Part shown: positions 1 to 8,883 of the stretch, one piece after another
Layout: each line of letters opens with the position of its first letter
How positions within the stretch are numbered: the stretch's first letter is position 1
DNA from: Tannockella sp964372125
GTDB taxonomy: Bacteria; Bacillota_I; Bacilli_A; Erysipelotrichales; Coprobacillaceae
NCBI GenBank assembly: GCA_964372125.1
Contig: CAYJPL010000008.1
Span: 9,082 to 73,081, forward strand
Direction: 5' to 3'
Length of the DNA: 64,000 nt
The notes under the pieces: generated by a model
Database searches by the model: none
Seen by the model: only the letters and a program-made list of their open reading frames with translations
Told to the model about the DNA's origin: nothing
Position numbers and translations under genes: made by a program

Positions 1-1352
1 ATTTGTTTTTTAATTGCATTTTCAACAATACTTAACGCTGTATATAATTCTTCATCTGTTATGATAAGGGGTGGTGATAATGTTAAAACATTACCTTGAG
101 AAATCTTAAAACTTAACCCATTTTCTAAACAGTCATATAATATTGCTTCTGCTTTATCATAAGCTTTTTCTTTCGTATCACGATTTTCTACTAATTCAAT
201 AGCAAGCATTGCACCAATGCATCGAACATCACCTATTAACGAATATACACCCATCATTGCATTAGCCTTACTTACAAGTATTTGTTCAATCACTTTTACT
301 CTTTCAAGAATTTTATTTTCTTCTATAAATTCAATCATCGACAATGCAACTGCACTACCTATTGGATTTTTTTCATGTGTATAATGTCCCAGTGAAATAT
401 CCTGACAAACATTATATTCATCCTTAACAATTACTGCTGACATCGGAACTAGACTACCACCCATGCCTTTGCCTATGACTAGAATATCAGGTTCAATATC
501 ATAATTTTGATATGCAAACATTTTCCCTGTACGACCAAAAGCTACAGGTACTTCATCAAATATCAAAGCAATATCATATTTATCACATATATCACGAATT
601 CTTTTATAATATTCTTTTGGTGGTATTTGTACATCTGTACAACGAATTGGTTCCATTATTAATGCACCAACATCATCTTGACATTCACACATGTACTCAA
701 GATAATCTAATGCCTTCATATTTGCTTCTAGCCCTTCACCTAAAACAGGTCTATATGAATTAAATGGCATAATGTGTTCGCATCCTGGAAGTAGTGGACC
801 AATACCTTTACGGAAATGTGCTTCCCCTCCTACTGAAATCGCATCTAAACTAGCACCGTGAAATGAATCCCACATTGAAATTGTCTTATATTTTCCTTTG
901 ACTTTTCTTACAAGCTTTAGTGCAACACCAATTGAAGATGTGCCTCCAGTAGTAAATAGTACTTTTTTATTTCCACCGTTTAGTTCAACAAGTTTTTTTG
1001 CAAGCTTTGTAGCACTGTCATTACAAAAACGTCTTGGCGAAAATGTTAATTCCGTAAGTTGTTTTTGCATCGCAGCAACTAGTGTTGGATGATTATATCC
1101 TAACTGATGTACACTATTCCCATGGAAATCGATATATTTTTTTCCATCACTGCTATATATGTATATTCCTTCAACACGTTCTACACTATCTAAGCAAGGA
1201 GATGACAGAGCTTGATGTAAAAAATACTTTTGATCTTCTTCTATTTTCTCTTTTGTTTTCTTAGATAAATTATTTTGTTGAAACTCCTTACGAAAAGCAG
1301 AAAGGTTAATATCACCTTCTGCTTTCATTAATTTTGAATTATTTGCTTGCAT
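1..1352 (-). CDS. Class III aminotransferase-fold PLP enzyme, probably aminophosphonate catabolism (3' end cut by window)
   Basis: Reading the minus strand from an ATG at 1352 gives an open frame of about 450 codons to the window edge with no stop, so only the last few residues are missing. It has the fold-type I class III layout: an early GNSVHQLGYNHP segment, a TGGTSS glycine turn, a DEVPVAFGRTG motif (the Asp that holds the PLP ring nitrogen) and a GKGMGG segment with the probable Schiff-base lysine. The start overlaps the binding-protein gene by 14 nt and follows AAGG, so the two are translationally coupled. Its place as the last visible gene of an aminophosphonate-type ABC operon suggests a transaminase, or a relative of PbfA, the 1-hydroxy-2-aminoethylphosphonate ammonia-lyase of this superfamily. 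The substrate is inferred from context only. Confidence 0.8.
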   Translation of the reverse strand, partial: MQANNSKLMKAEGDINLSAFRKEFQQNNLSKKTKEKIEEDQKYFLHQALSSPCLDSVERVEGIYIYSSDGKKYIDFHGNSVHQLGYNHPTLVAAMQKQLTELTFSPRRFCNDSATKLAKKLVELNGGNKKVLFTTGGTSSIGVALKLVRKVKGKYKTISMWDSFHGASLDAISVGGEAHFRKGIGPLLPGCEHIMPFNSYRPVLGEGLEANMKALDYLEYMCECQDDVGALIMEPIRCTDVQIPPKEYYKRIRDICDKYDIALIFDEVPVAFGRTGKMFAYQNYDIEPDILVIGKGMGGSLVPMSAVIVKDEYNVCQDISLGHYTHEKNPIGSAVALSMIEFIEENKILERVKVIEQILVSKANAMMGVYSLIGDVRCIGAMLAIELVENRDTKEKAYDKAEAILYDCLENGLSFKISQGNVLTLSPPLIITDEELYTALSIVENAIKKQ

Positions 1353-2307
1353 CTGAAATTGCCTTGTGTGCTTCTAACAATTCTACTGTTAAAGTCTCAG
1401 GATATACTTTTGAGTTTGGTGACAATGCTTCTTCACTTTCCCCTACATATAATGGTACAGGATATGTTTCTTGAATTGTTGAACGTCCTTTTGTAACAAT
1501 ACATTCAACCATTTCTAGTGCAAGCTCATTTGTCTCTTCACCCTTATCCACTATTGCTAAAGATTCTGTTAATGTATAATTTCCTTCTGTTGGATCAATA
1601 AAATCAATTGGTAATCCCTCTTCTTTATCTGCTACTGCTTGATGACGTAAACCAAATCCAATCACTACTTCACCAGCACGTACTTTTTTAATTGGTCCTG
1701 ATCCTGATTGTTCAAGATGTGCCCCTGCATTTGCATAAATTCCTTCTAGAATTTCTGTAGCTTCTGTTTCTCCATATTCTGCAACTAGTGCTTGAATCAT
1801 TAGCCATGCAGTTGATGATCCTTCAATGTCTACTACCGAAATATATCCATCATATTCAGGATTTGCTAGATCTTTGATAGAAGTAGGTGTTGGTAGTCCA
1901 TATTCTTCTAATAATTCTGTATTAACTATTAATGCTCCTTGATTCCCTAATAATGGAGTATAGAAAGTAGATACTGTATCAATTGTTTCTACATCCATAT
2001 CTAAGTCTACAAACATATCATGTTCTTCATTTGCAGAATCGATATAATATGAACTCATTGTAACAATATCCGCTTCAATATTTGTACCCTCAGCCAGTAA
2101 CTTACCACCTAATTCAGATGTTCCAAATGATTGAATAATATATTTACCTTCATAACCATTATCATTTAAAGTACTTTCCATTGCAGTAATTGCTTCATCA
2201 TCTGCATTTGAATAAATAATCACCTTATCTTCACTGCTACTAGAACATCCTGTTAATACTGTTAGTGTCATGATGCATACCATCATTACCTTCATTAATT
2301 TTTTCAT
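1339..2307 (-). CDS. Lipoprotein substrate-binding protein of an ABC importer (2-aminoethylphosphonate-type)
   Basis: A 322-residue family 1 extracellular solute-binding protein. The N-terminus is a lipoprotein signal with lipobox LTGC (Cys21) and a serine-rich linker, so it should be lipid-anchored outside the membrane. The mature part starts IIYSNADDEA and includes SFGTSELGGKLLAEG, typical of the cluster that binds ferric iron, phosphonates and similar anions. The start ATG overlaps the permease stop (ATGA) with AGAGGA upstream. The neighbours are a fused double permease, an ATPase and a class III aminotransferase-like gene. That set matches putative 2-aminoethylphosphonate uptake operons better than iron uptake, but a ferric-ion or other substrate cannot be excluded. 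Confidence 0.8.
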   Translation of the reverse strand: MKKLMKVMMVCIMTLTVLTGCSSSSEDKVIIYSNADDEAITAMESTLNDNGYEGKYIIQSFGTSELGGKLLAEGTNIEADIVTMSSYYIDSANEEHDMFVDLDMDVETIDTVSTFYTPLLGNQGALIVNTELLEEYGLPTPTSIKDLANPEYDGYISVVDIEGSSTAWLMIQALVAEYGETEATEILEGIYANAGAHLEQSGSGPIKKVRAGEVVIGFGLRHQAVADKEEGLPIDFIDPTEGNYTLTESLAIVDKGEETNELALEMVECIVTKGRSTIQETYPVPLYVGESEEALSPNSKVYPETLTVELLEAHKAISDASK

Positions 2308-3941
2308 GCTTTTATCCTCTTTTCATTATAAATTTCTATAGCTCTAAATATTGCCTTAGCAATAACATTAGTTACTAGTATTAATATTGATAATACAAAT
2401 ATTTCACTAAAGTTTGCAAAGTGCTGTAATTCTTTTATTTTTGTTGTAATAACCATTGTCATTGCTCCAGCAAGGAATATTACTGCACTTACTGTTACCA
2501 TGGCATTTACAAAATAATAACTAAATACTTCTATTAATGTGTTTTTTGCATTTGGTGTAATTACTCTAATGAGTGTTTTAAACCAACTATCTCCCATCAA
2601 CTTTGCTGTTACCTCAAATGAAGCATTCATTTTCTCCAGTGAATTTTTCATCATTAAATAAGGTGTAGAAAAGAAATGTATTACATTTGATATAATTAAT
2701 ATTAATAATGTATTTTGAAGTGATGTTCCTGAAAATAACAACAAATAAGCAATCCCGATAACCATACCTGGAATCGTATTCGTAATAAGTGCAAAGCCTT
2801 CTATAATTCTTTTATATATAGCTGGCAATTTACTTCTTGTTGTTACTAATGCCCCACCATAAGCCAGTAATGTACCAAATAATGCACTAAATCCAGCTAA
2901 TAATAATGAGTTTTTATAAACTCCGATTAATGTTGGATCACCAAATACATTTTTAAAATTATCAAGTGTAAATGATGTATCATATGGCCACCCTTTTACA
3001 AATGCAACTACAAATATAACTGCAAATATCGCAAATATCGTAATTAGTATCGTACTTGAATAAAGTAGGCATAATACATCACGTACTTTATTTTTCTTAC
3101 TTTCTACCTTTGAAACTTTATCATAACGAATATTATATTTTTCTATATATCTTATTAAAGAAATACTAATAATTGATGGTATTAACATAACTAGTGCAAC
3201 AACTGCCCCTTGATTAAAGTTAGGTATACTACCTAACATCTCATTATAAAGTGTGCTTGCAACAACTTGATACTCTCCACCAATTGCAGCAGGAATTCCA
3301 TAATCTGTAAATGCAAGTGTGAAACATTGTACTAATGATGCAACAAACGTACCAAGTAGTGGACGTATAATTGTCATCCAAAATGTTTTCTTAGTAGTAT
3401 CCCCCATTACTCTTGACACAATTAAGAATTTTTTATCTATATATCCCATTGTGTTATGAATTAACAGAAATGATATTGGCAGGGTATAGACAATATATCC
3501 TAATAATAAACCCTGAAAACCATAGATATCAAAGAACTGCATTCCAAATATTTTAGTAATTAAACCTTGTTTTCCAAATGAATATATAATTGCAAAACCA
3601 TATGTTATTGTCGGTAGTAACATAGGTAGAACAACTGCCTTTTTTATAAATCCTTTTATTTTATTAGATAAGTTTGTAAAATGAATTGTATATGCCATAA
3701 AGAATGCTAGTATTGTAGTAATAATTGCACTAACTAGTGAAACAACAACACTGTTTATAACCGATTGTCCAAATCCTTTTTTATTAAATATATTTATGAA
3801 GTTCGAAAATATACTTCCATCTGTTCCTTGAACTGTTTTTAGTAACATAAACATCATTGGTATTATTAAGAAACTAATAAATATAATAGTAATAGCAATA
3901 AAGATAACCCTTGCTTCTAAACTCCCAGATTTCTTTTTCAC
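2304..3941 (-). CDS. ABC importer permease, fused two-module type
   Basis: 545 residues with about 12 predicted membrane helices in two halves of six, each an inner-membrane binding-protein-dependent transport domain. Both permease subunits of the channel are therefore on one chain, as in FbpB/PhnU-like proteins. EAA-like cytoplasmic loops can be seen around KTFWMTIIRPLLG in the first half and SWFKTLIRVITPN in the second. The start is a GTG overlapping the ATPase stop by one base (TAGTG), so the operon is tightly coupled. Specificity is not visible in the permease and is inferred from the binding protein and the downstream PLP enzyme. Confidence 0.85.
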   Translation of the reverse strand: MKKKSGSLEARVIFIAITIIFISFLIIPMMFMLLKTVQGTDGSIFSNFINIFNKKGFGQSVINSVVVSLVSAIITTILAFFMAYTIHFTNLSNKIKGFIKKAVVLPMLLPTITYGFAIIYSFGKQGLITKIFGMQFFDIYGFQGLLLGYIVYTLPISFLLIHNTMGYIDKKFLIVSRVMGDTTKKTFWMTIIRPLLGTFVASLVQCFTLAFTDYGIPAAIGGEYQVVASTLYNEMLGSIPNFNQGAVVALVMLIPSIISISLIRYIEKYNIRYDKVSKVESKKNKVRDVLCLLYSSTILITIFAIFAVIFVVAFVKGWPYDTSFTLDNFKNVFGDPTLIGVYKNSLLLAGFSALFGTLLAYGGALVTTRSKLPAIYKRIIEGFALITNTIPGMVIGIAYLLLFSGTSLQNTLLILIISNVIHFFSTPYLMMKNSLEKMNASFEVTAKLMGDSWFKTLIRVITPNAKNTLIEVFSYYFVNAMVTVSAVIFLAGAMTMVITTKIKELQHFANFSEIFVLSILILVTNVIAKAIFRAIEIYNEKRIKA

Positions 3942-4708
3942 TATTGACCTGCTTCCACTACTTCGTAATCACTAAATAGTTTAAATATATTCTTTTTCTT
4001 TATCTCTAATTGATTTAATATAAAATCCTTAACAAATACATTTGCAGGTGTTTTCATAATTGCTTCTGGATTCCCATATTGAGATATCTTACCTTCATCA
4101 ATAATTAATACTTTATCTGATAATGTTAATGCCTCTTCAGGATCATGCGTTACAATAATAGTTGTTAAATTATATTCCCTAGCTATTGTTTTTATCTTTG
4201 ATTTAATAGACTCTTTAATTACTCCATCTAATGCACTAAGTGGTTCATCTAATAATAATATTCTCGGTTTCATAACCATTGTTCTTGCAAGTGCAACCCT
4301 TTGTTTTTGTCCACCTGATAGTTGATCAATACGTTTATTTAAATGCTTTTCTAATCCCAGAAGATGAATTAAGTCATTTACCTCTTGTGGTGTTGAAATA
4401 TTCTTTTTGTTTTTTAATCCATATATTATATTGTCATAGGCAGTTAAATTAGGAAAAAGTGCATAATCTTGAAATACAATATTAAATCCTCTTTTTTCCA
4501 TTGCAACATTTGTTAAATCTTCACCTTTAAAGATAATTCTTCCACCATCTATTTCAGTAATCCCTAATATTACATTTAATAATGTTGTCTTTCCACTTCC
4601 TGATGATCCTAGAATAGATACAATTTCCCCTTCGTTTATATCTAAGTTTATATCATTTAATATTGTTGTATTATCATATGATTTCGTGATATTTTCTAAT
4701 TTTAACAT
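3941..4708 (-). CDS. ABC importer ATP-binding subunit
   Basis: 255 residues, first gene of the minus-strand importer operon. Walker A is GSSGSGKTT, the signature is LSGGQKQR, Walker B is ILLLDEP followed by LSALD, and the switch histidine is in IIVTHD. This is the layout of importer ATPases of the PotA/FbpC/PhnT group. The chain is shorter than many members, which carry a C-terminal regulatory domain; here only a short tail follows the nucleotide-binding domain. An ATG with AAGGAG upstream marks the start. Energy supply for uptake of the ligand bound by the lipoprotein at the other end of the operon is its likely role. Confidence 0.9.
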   Translation of the reverse strand: MLKLENITKSYDNTTILNDINLDINEGEIVSILGSSGSGKTTLLNVILGITEIDGGRIIFKGEDLTNVAMEKRGFNIVFQDYALFPNLTAYDNIIYGLKNKKNISTPQEVNDLIHLLGLEKHLNKRIDQLSGGQKQRVALARTMVMKPRILLLDEPLSALDGVIKESIKSKIKTIAREYNLTTIIVTHDPEEALTLSDKVLIIDEGKISQYGNPEAIMKTPANVFVKDFILNQLEIKKKNIFKLFSDYEVVEAGQ

Positions 4709-4878
4709 AGCTTATCTCCTTCTTGTTACTTACATGGAGTATTGTATTATTAATATTCATACTCAAAAAGCAACATTTAGTGAAGTTTAAATTAAGTTTA
4801 TCCACAAAACATACACATTCTTAACATCTTAACAAAAACATAACATAATCACTGCATATACTTAAAGGTACTATCTGC

Positions 4879-4907
4879 TTGTAATTTTAGTATTTTATAT
4901 GTATAAC
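4879..4907 (+). promoter_or_regulatory. Promoter of the MFS transporter gene
   Basis: TTGTAA at 4879-4884 and TATAAC at 4902-4907 with a 17-base spacer, 27 nt before the ATG of the transporter. This lies in the divergent gap with the importer operon; no clear minus-strand promoter could be picked out. Confidence 0.5.
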
Positions 4908-4934
4908 TATTATATGTTGTTATAAGGAGATTAC

Positions 4935-6122
4935 ATGAAATCAAAAAAATTTAGATTATATATTTTTTTTACAATCGTAGCTTTACAGTGTCTCGCTGCT
5001 AATTTTGCACACCCAATTACACCTACTTTAATCCATAACCTGGGATTACCAGATTATAGTTTTGGAATATTATTTGCTGCTATGGCATTTTCAAACTTTT
5101 TATTCTCACCAATGTGGGGGAAGCTTGTCCATAAGTATGGTAGTAAAACCATACTTGGTATTTGTTGTATTGGCTATGGAATCGGTCAGGCAATGTTTGC
5201 GATGTTTAGCACACTTTTGCTTATCTGTTTTGCACGAATTTTTGCAGGTTTTTTTGTTGGTGGTATTTTAGTTAGTTATATGACATACATATTATCCAAT
5301 ACTGATGAAAGTCAACGCGGAAAAAGCTTAGCTTTACTTGCAACCTTCTCTTCTGTGTTTGCAGCATTTGGATATTTAATAGGTGGTATTTTAGGCAGTT
5401 ATTCCATCTACTTAACCTTTATTGTACAAGTCATTAGTTTAATAATTTGTGGTATTTTATTTTATACACTTTTAAACCCTGATGAAATCAAACCTACGAC
5501 ATTTACACTAAAAGACATAAATCCTTTACGAGCTTTATTAGAAGGTAAACAATACATCTCAAAATCTTTTATTTATTTATTACTTGCAGTATTTATAACA
5601 AGTGTTGCTACAACTGGATTTGACCAATCATTTAATTATTATATTAAAGATATATTTAATTTCTCTTCAAGTTATAACGGCATTATCAAAGCAGTTATCG
5701 GTGTCATAACGTTGGCTTGTAATATGACAATATGTGTTTGGCTATTTAAACATACAAATACTAAAATAAGCGTTATTTTTGTTTTACTTGGCTGTAGTAC
5801 TTCACTATTATTATTGATCTTAACAAAATCGATTATAATATTCATAATCTTTGCACTAGTATTCTTCGCATTTAATGCTTTATATTTACCATTATTACAA
5901 GATATTACACTTCGTTCTTCAGATAGTTATAATTCGTCTATTATTGCAGGTATATATAATGCAACTAAATCTCTTGGTATGATATTTGGTGCCTTGTATG
6001 CAGGGTTTGTATATGGGTTTAATGCACTACTTCCCTTTGTTATTGCTGCTATTTTATTCGTACTAGCTATCGGTGTCATTCTCTTATACCTAAATATGAC
6101 AAAAAAAATGCCTAGTAATTAA
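4935..6122 (+). CDS. Major facilitator superfamily transporter, drug-efflux-like
   Basis: 395 residues with about 12 hydrophobic helices. The loop after helix 2 carries the MFS signature in the form GKLVHKYGSKT, and ARIFAGFFVGG follows in helix 4. The length and layout resemble the 12-helix proton-driven exporters of the NorA/Bmr/TetA group, but nothing shows the substrate. AAGGAG lies 5 nt before the ATG. It is transcribed alone or with relQ, which starts about 90 bases downstream with no obvious terminator between them. Confidence 0.8.
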   Translation: MKSKKFRLYIFFTIVALQCLAANFAHPITPTLIHNLGLPDYSFGILFAAMAFSNFLFSPMWGKLVHKYGSKTILGICCIGYGIGQAMFAMFSTLLLICFARIFAGFFVGGILVSYMTYILSNTDESQRGKSLALLATFSSVFAAFGYLIGGILGSYSIYLTFIVQVISLIICGILFYTLLNPDEIKPTTFTLKDINPLRALLEGKQYISKSFIYLLLAVFITSVATTGFDQSFNYYIKDIFNFSSSYNGIIKAVIGVITLACNMTICVWLFKHTNTKISVIFVLLGCSTSLLLLILTKSIIIFIIFALVFFAFNALYLPLLQDITLRSSDSYNSSIIAGIYNATKSLGMIFGALYAGFVYGFNALLPFVIAAILFVLAIGVILLYLNMTKKMPSN

Positions 6123-6212
6123 GCATCAAGTATTATACTATTAATTTGTTCACTACAAGTTCATTATTATTCGTTACTATACATATAGAAATTTATTATG
6201 AAGGAGTATCAA

Positions 6213-6878
6213 ATGGAAAATACACGAAATGGATTAAATATTGAATTAGCAAAAGAGCTTATTGATCAAAATTTGGTTAATGAATTCAGACAGCTTCTAC
6301 ACTTATATTCAGCAGGTATTAAGGAAATCAAAACAAAACTAGAAATTCTAGATGAAGAATTTAAACTTAAATATGATTACAATCCGATTCATCATGTTGA
6401 ATCAAGATTAAAATCTGGAAAAAGCGTATTTGGAAAATTACAACGTAAAAATTTACCTAAAACTACTGATTCTATACGTGAAAACCTTTTTGATATTGCT
6501 GGTATTCGCGTAATTTGTAACTATGTAGATGATATTTATTTAATTTCTAAGCTACTATGTCAACAAGATGATATTTCTTTAATAGAAAAAAAGGATTATA
6601 TTAAACACCCTAAAGAAAATGGTTATCGTAGTTTACATTTAGTAATTGGTATTCCGATATTCCTATCAGGTGGTAAACAAACGATTCCTGTAGAGATACA
6701 AATCCGCACAATCGCTATGGACTTTTGGGCTAGTTTAGAACATCACTTACACTATAAAACAAGTAATGATGTACCAGATAGTGTGCGTTTAGAGTTAACT
6801 GAATGTGCAAAGACAATTAGCAAACTGGATAATAAGATGCAAGGTATTCACGACGAGTTAAAAAAACATCATAAATAA
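6213..6878 (+). CDS. relQ: Small alarmone synthetase (GTP pyrophosphokinase, RelQ type)
   Basis: 221 residues from the ATG that follows AAGGAG by 6 nt; an ATG 15 nt further up overlaps that site and is less likely. It makes (p)ppGpp by moving pyrophosphate from ATP to GDP or GTP. Synthetase motifs are seen: HHVESRLKSGKS with the ATP-binding basic residues, DIAGIRVICNY, HPKENGYRSLHL (the G-loop with the tyrosine that stacks on the guanine) and EIQIRTIAMDFWASLEH. There is no hydrolase domain and no TGS/ACT tail, so it is a stand-alone synthetase like B. subtilis YjbM/RelQ. A strong hairpin lies directly after the stop. Confidence 0.93.
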   Translation: MENTRNGLNIELAKELIDQNLVNEFRQLLHLYSAGIKEIKTKLEILDEEFKLKYDYNPIHHVESRLKSGKSVFGKLQRKNLPKTTDSIRENLFDIAGIRVICNYVDDIYLISKLLCQQDDISLIEKKDYIKHPKENGYRSLHLVIGIPIFLSGGKQTIPVEIQIRTIAMDFWASLEHHLHYKTSNDVPDSVRLELTECAKTISKLDNKMQGIHDELKKHHK

Positions 6879-6947
6879 AAGGCTAAAACATGACGTAAAT
6901 CTATGTATTGGAAACAATACATAGATACATTTCATAATTAAGCCTTT
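6878..6947. terminator. Bidirectional terminator between relQ and the GNAT gene
   Basis: A perfect 10-bp hairpin (CTATGTATTG, GAAA loop, CAATACATAG at 6901-6924) sits inside an outer pairing of AAAGGCT (6878-6884) with AGCCTTT (6941-6947), followed by a T run. The two genes converge on it. Confidence 0.75.
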
Positions 6948-6951
6948 TTTA

Positions 6952-7362
6952 TTATATATTCTTAACCATTTTTATATGTGGACAATGTTCATCAAGATAT
7001 TCACTACCTTCTTTTTTATATCCTAATTTTATATAAAATGGCATAGCACTTACCTGTGCTGATAAAACAATTTTATTAAAATCACGTTTACTTATTTCGT
7101 TTTCTAGAATATTCATGATGTCAGCACCATAGTTATTTCCACGAAACTCTTTTAATACTGCTATTCTACCAATGACATAGTGATTATCTTCAATAAATGC
7201 ACGTCCTGTAGCAACTGCTTTGCCACCAATTAGTAAAACTGTTGACAATGCATGATTATCAATTTCATCAAACTCATCTTGAAATCCTTGTTCCTCAACA
7301 AACACAGCTTGTCTAATTTCACGTGCTTGTTCTAGTAAACCGACTTGTATTATATAATCCAT
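6952..7362 (-). CDS. GNAT family N-acetyltransferase (YjcF-like)
   Basis: 136 residues from an ATG preceded by AAAGGAGG; a GTG 18 nt upstream overlaps the binding site and is rejected. The GNAT core is visible: IGRIAVLKEFRGNNYGADIM carries the acetyl-CoA pyrophosphate-binding loop in variant form (R-G-N-N-Y-G), then FYIKLGYKKEGSEYLDE and a C-terminal PHIKM strand. That ending is typical of the ElaA/YjcF branch. The acceptor substrate is unknown. It lies alone between two strong hairpins. Confidence 0.8.
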   Translation of the reverse strand: MDYIIQVGLLEQAREIRQAVFVEEQGFQDEFDEIDNHALSTVLLIGGKAVATGRAFIEDNHYVIGRIAVLKEFRGNNYGADIMNILENEISKRDFNKIVLSAQVSAMPFYIKLGYKKEGSEYLDEHCPHIKMVKNI

Positions 7363-7406
7363 AATGCCTCCTTTTGACACCTACTATTTATTGTATTGTA
7401 TCATAA

Positions 7407-7440
7407 AAATAAAACAAGTGTTATTTCACTTGTTTTATTT
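7407..7440. terminator. Strong hairpin terminator after the surface-protein gene
   Basis: A perfect 14-bp stem (7407-7420 with 7427-7440), 6-nt loop, with T-rich flanks on the minus strand. It ends the surface-protein transcript and insulates the GNAT gene. Confidence 0.75.
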
Positions 7441-7471
7441 ATACTCTATATTATTGTATGCTTATAATTAT

Positions 7472-8624
7472 TTAACTGTTTGACTTTAGCTTTCTAGAAA
7501 CAACGAATCCAAGTCCACTTAATGAAGCAATCCCTAGCATCGCATACAACCATAAATTAGTACTATCACCAGTTTGTGGTACTTCCTCTGGTGCTGGCAC
7601 TTCTTCTGGTGCTGGCACTTCTTCTGGTGCTGGCACTTCTTCTGGTGCTGGCACTTCTTCTGGTACTGGTACTTCTTCTGGTGTTGACACAGGTTCAATT
7701 TGTAAATCTAGATTCGCTATCCCTAATTCGAAATGTGCTACAAATGGATAACTACCTACCAATAAAGACTCTACATAATCTCCATCTAATGTGATAATTG
7801 TTGAACCCTCTTCTACCCTATAATTTATGCCTTCAATCGTTTCATCACCTAAAGTTAAGTACATGAATTCAGAATGTGGTCCATTAATCGTAAAAGAGAC
7901 TTCTTTATTTGTACCGACTTCAATTGATTGCATATATCCGTCTAGTACATCATATACCACTTTTTGGTTTCCAAAAATATAATCCTTTTCATCCCACTTA
8001 TCTTCATCTACACCTATAACCGCCGATTTATTGGGTAAGAAACATTCACTTACATCAAGCCGGCGTAGTTTTGCGTTTTCACTTACATCTAGTGTTGTTA
8101 TTCCTGTACCACTAACATAAAGATGATGAAGATTTGCGTTTTTACTTACATCTAGTGTTGTTATTCCTGTACCACTAGCATCAAGNNNNNNNNNNNNNNN
8201 NNNNNNNNNNNNNNNNNNNNNNNNNNNNNNNNNNNNNNNNNNNNNNNNNNNNNNNNNNNNNNNNNNNNNNNNNNNNNNNNNNNNNTACATCTAGTGTTGT
8301 TATTCCTGTACTACTAACATCAAGCCAGTCTAGATTTATAAAATACTCGATACCTTCGATACTCCAAATATTCGATTGATTTCTTATATTTATGTACCTA
8401 ATACCTTGTATCTCATTAGTGTCAAGTATATCGTCCTTTGACGTGTCATACTCAGTTTTTACATAATCTCTAAACACATCATCTGGAAAGTTTGCTTCGT
8501 TAATCTCCACATCTTCAGCTGCATGGACTGATATAGTACTATTTGGATAGTACATAAATACACCCATCACTAGAGCAATTGTTAATATTCGTATCAAGAC
8601 TTTATTAAATATTTTTCTTTTCAT
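7472..8624 (-). CDS. Leucine-rich-repeat, sortase-anchored cell-surface protein (interrupted by an assembly gap)
   Basis: The N-terminal part starts at an ATG 8 nt after AAAGGG. It has a signal peptide ending near VHA-AEDVEI and a segment INEANFPDDVFRDYV...DILDTNEI common at the start of Firmicutes leucine-rich surface proteins. Repeats of about 21 residues follow (GITTLDVS units). The C-terminal half has a non-repeat domain, five to six PEEVPA units and an anchor made of VPQTG, a hydrophobic helix and a basic tail RKLKSNS. The two halves lie in different frames only because a run of 100 N separates them. One gene is the simplest reading. Its target is unknown; adhesion or matrix binding is typical for the class. 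Confidence 0.8.
7580..7682 (-). repeat. 18-nt tandem repeat encoding the PEEVPA linker
   Basis: About five near-identical 18-nt units encode P-E-E-V-P-A in the surface protein just before its sorting signal. Such proline/glutamate linkers span the peptidoglycan. Confidence 0.85.
8055..8335 (-). repeat. 63-nt tandem repeats encoding leucine-rich units, split by a gap
   Basis: The same stretch beginning TACATCTAGTGTTG recurs at 8084, 8147 and, beyond the gap, 8286. The first two are exactly 63 nt (21 residues) apart. The repeat identity probably caused the assembly gap. Confidence 0.85.
8186..8285. other. Assembly gap (100 N)
   Basis: Exactly 100 undetermined bases, the usual placeholder for a gap of unknown size. 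It interrupts the repeat region of the surface-protein gene. Confidence 0.99.
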
Positions 8625-8792
8625 AATCATTTCCCTTTCAAACTAAGATTTTATAGTTCTTGTATTTGTATAATTAAATGATACCATATCGTAGAATGAG
8701 ATTCAATTTATCATATACTGTAATATTCTATACAGCTATATCTGATGTTTTTAACTATAGATGTTTTACTTCTATAGTATAATCATTAAAAA

Positions 8793-8811
8793 AAGACAGT
8801 TGACCTGTCTT
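8793..8811 (-). terminator. Terminator of the first Gfo/Idh/MocA gene
   Basis: AAGACAG and CTGTCTT with a 5-nt loop, followed on the minus strand by a T run. It lies about 75 bases after the stop of the oxidoreductase. The rest of 8625-8883 shows no gene. Confidence 0.6.
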
Positions 8812-8883
8812 ATAAAGATATGTAGTGATTAATTATCTTCACATTATTGTAGAGTACTATACAGCATATATTTTGTATAGTTT

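Noticed and set aside
7580..7790. Plus-strand leucine-rich open frame over the PEEVPA repeat
   Set aside because: It is the antisense image of the proline/glutamate linker and has no start signals.
8041..8335. CRISPR-like array in the spaced repeats
   Set aside because: The 63-nt units are contiguous, in frame and encode leucine-rich repeats; there are no spacers and no cas genes.
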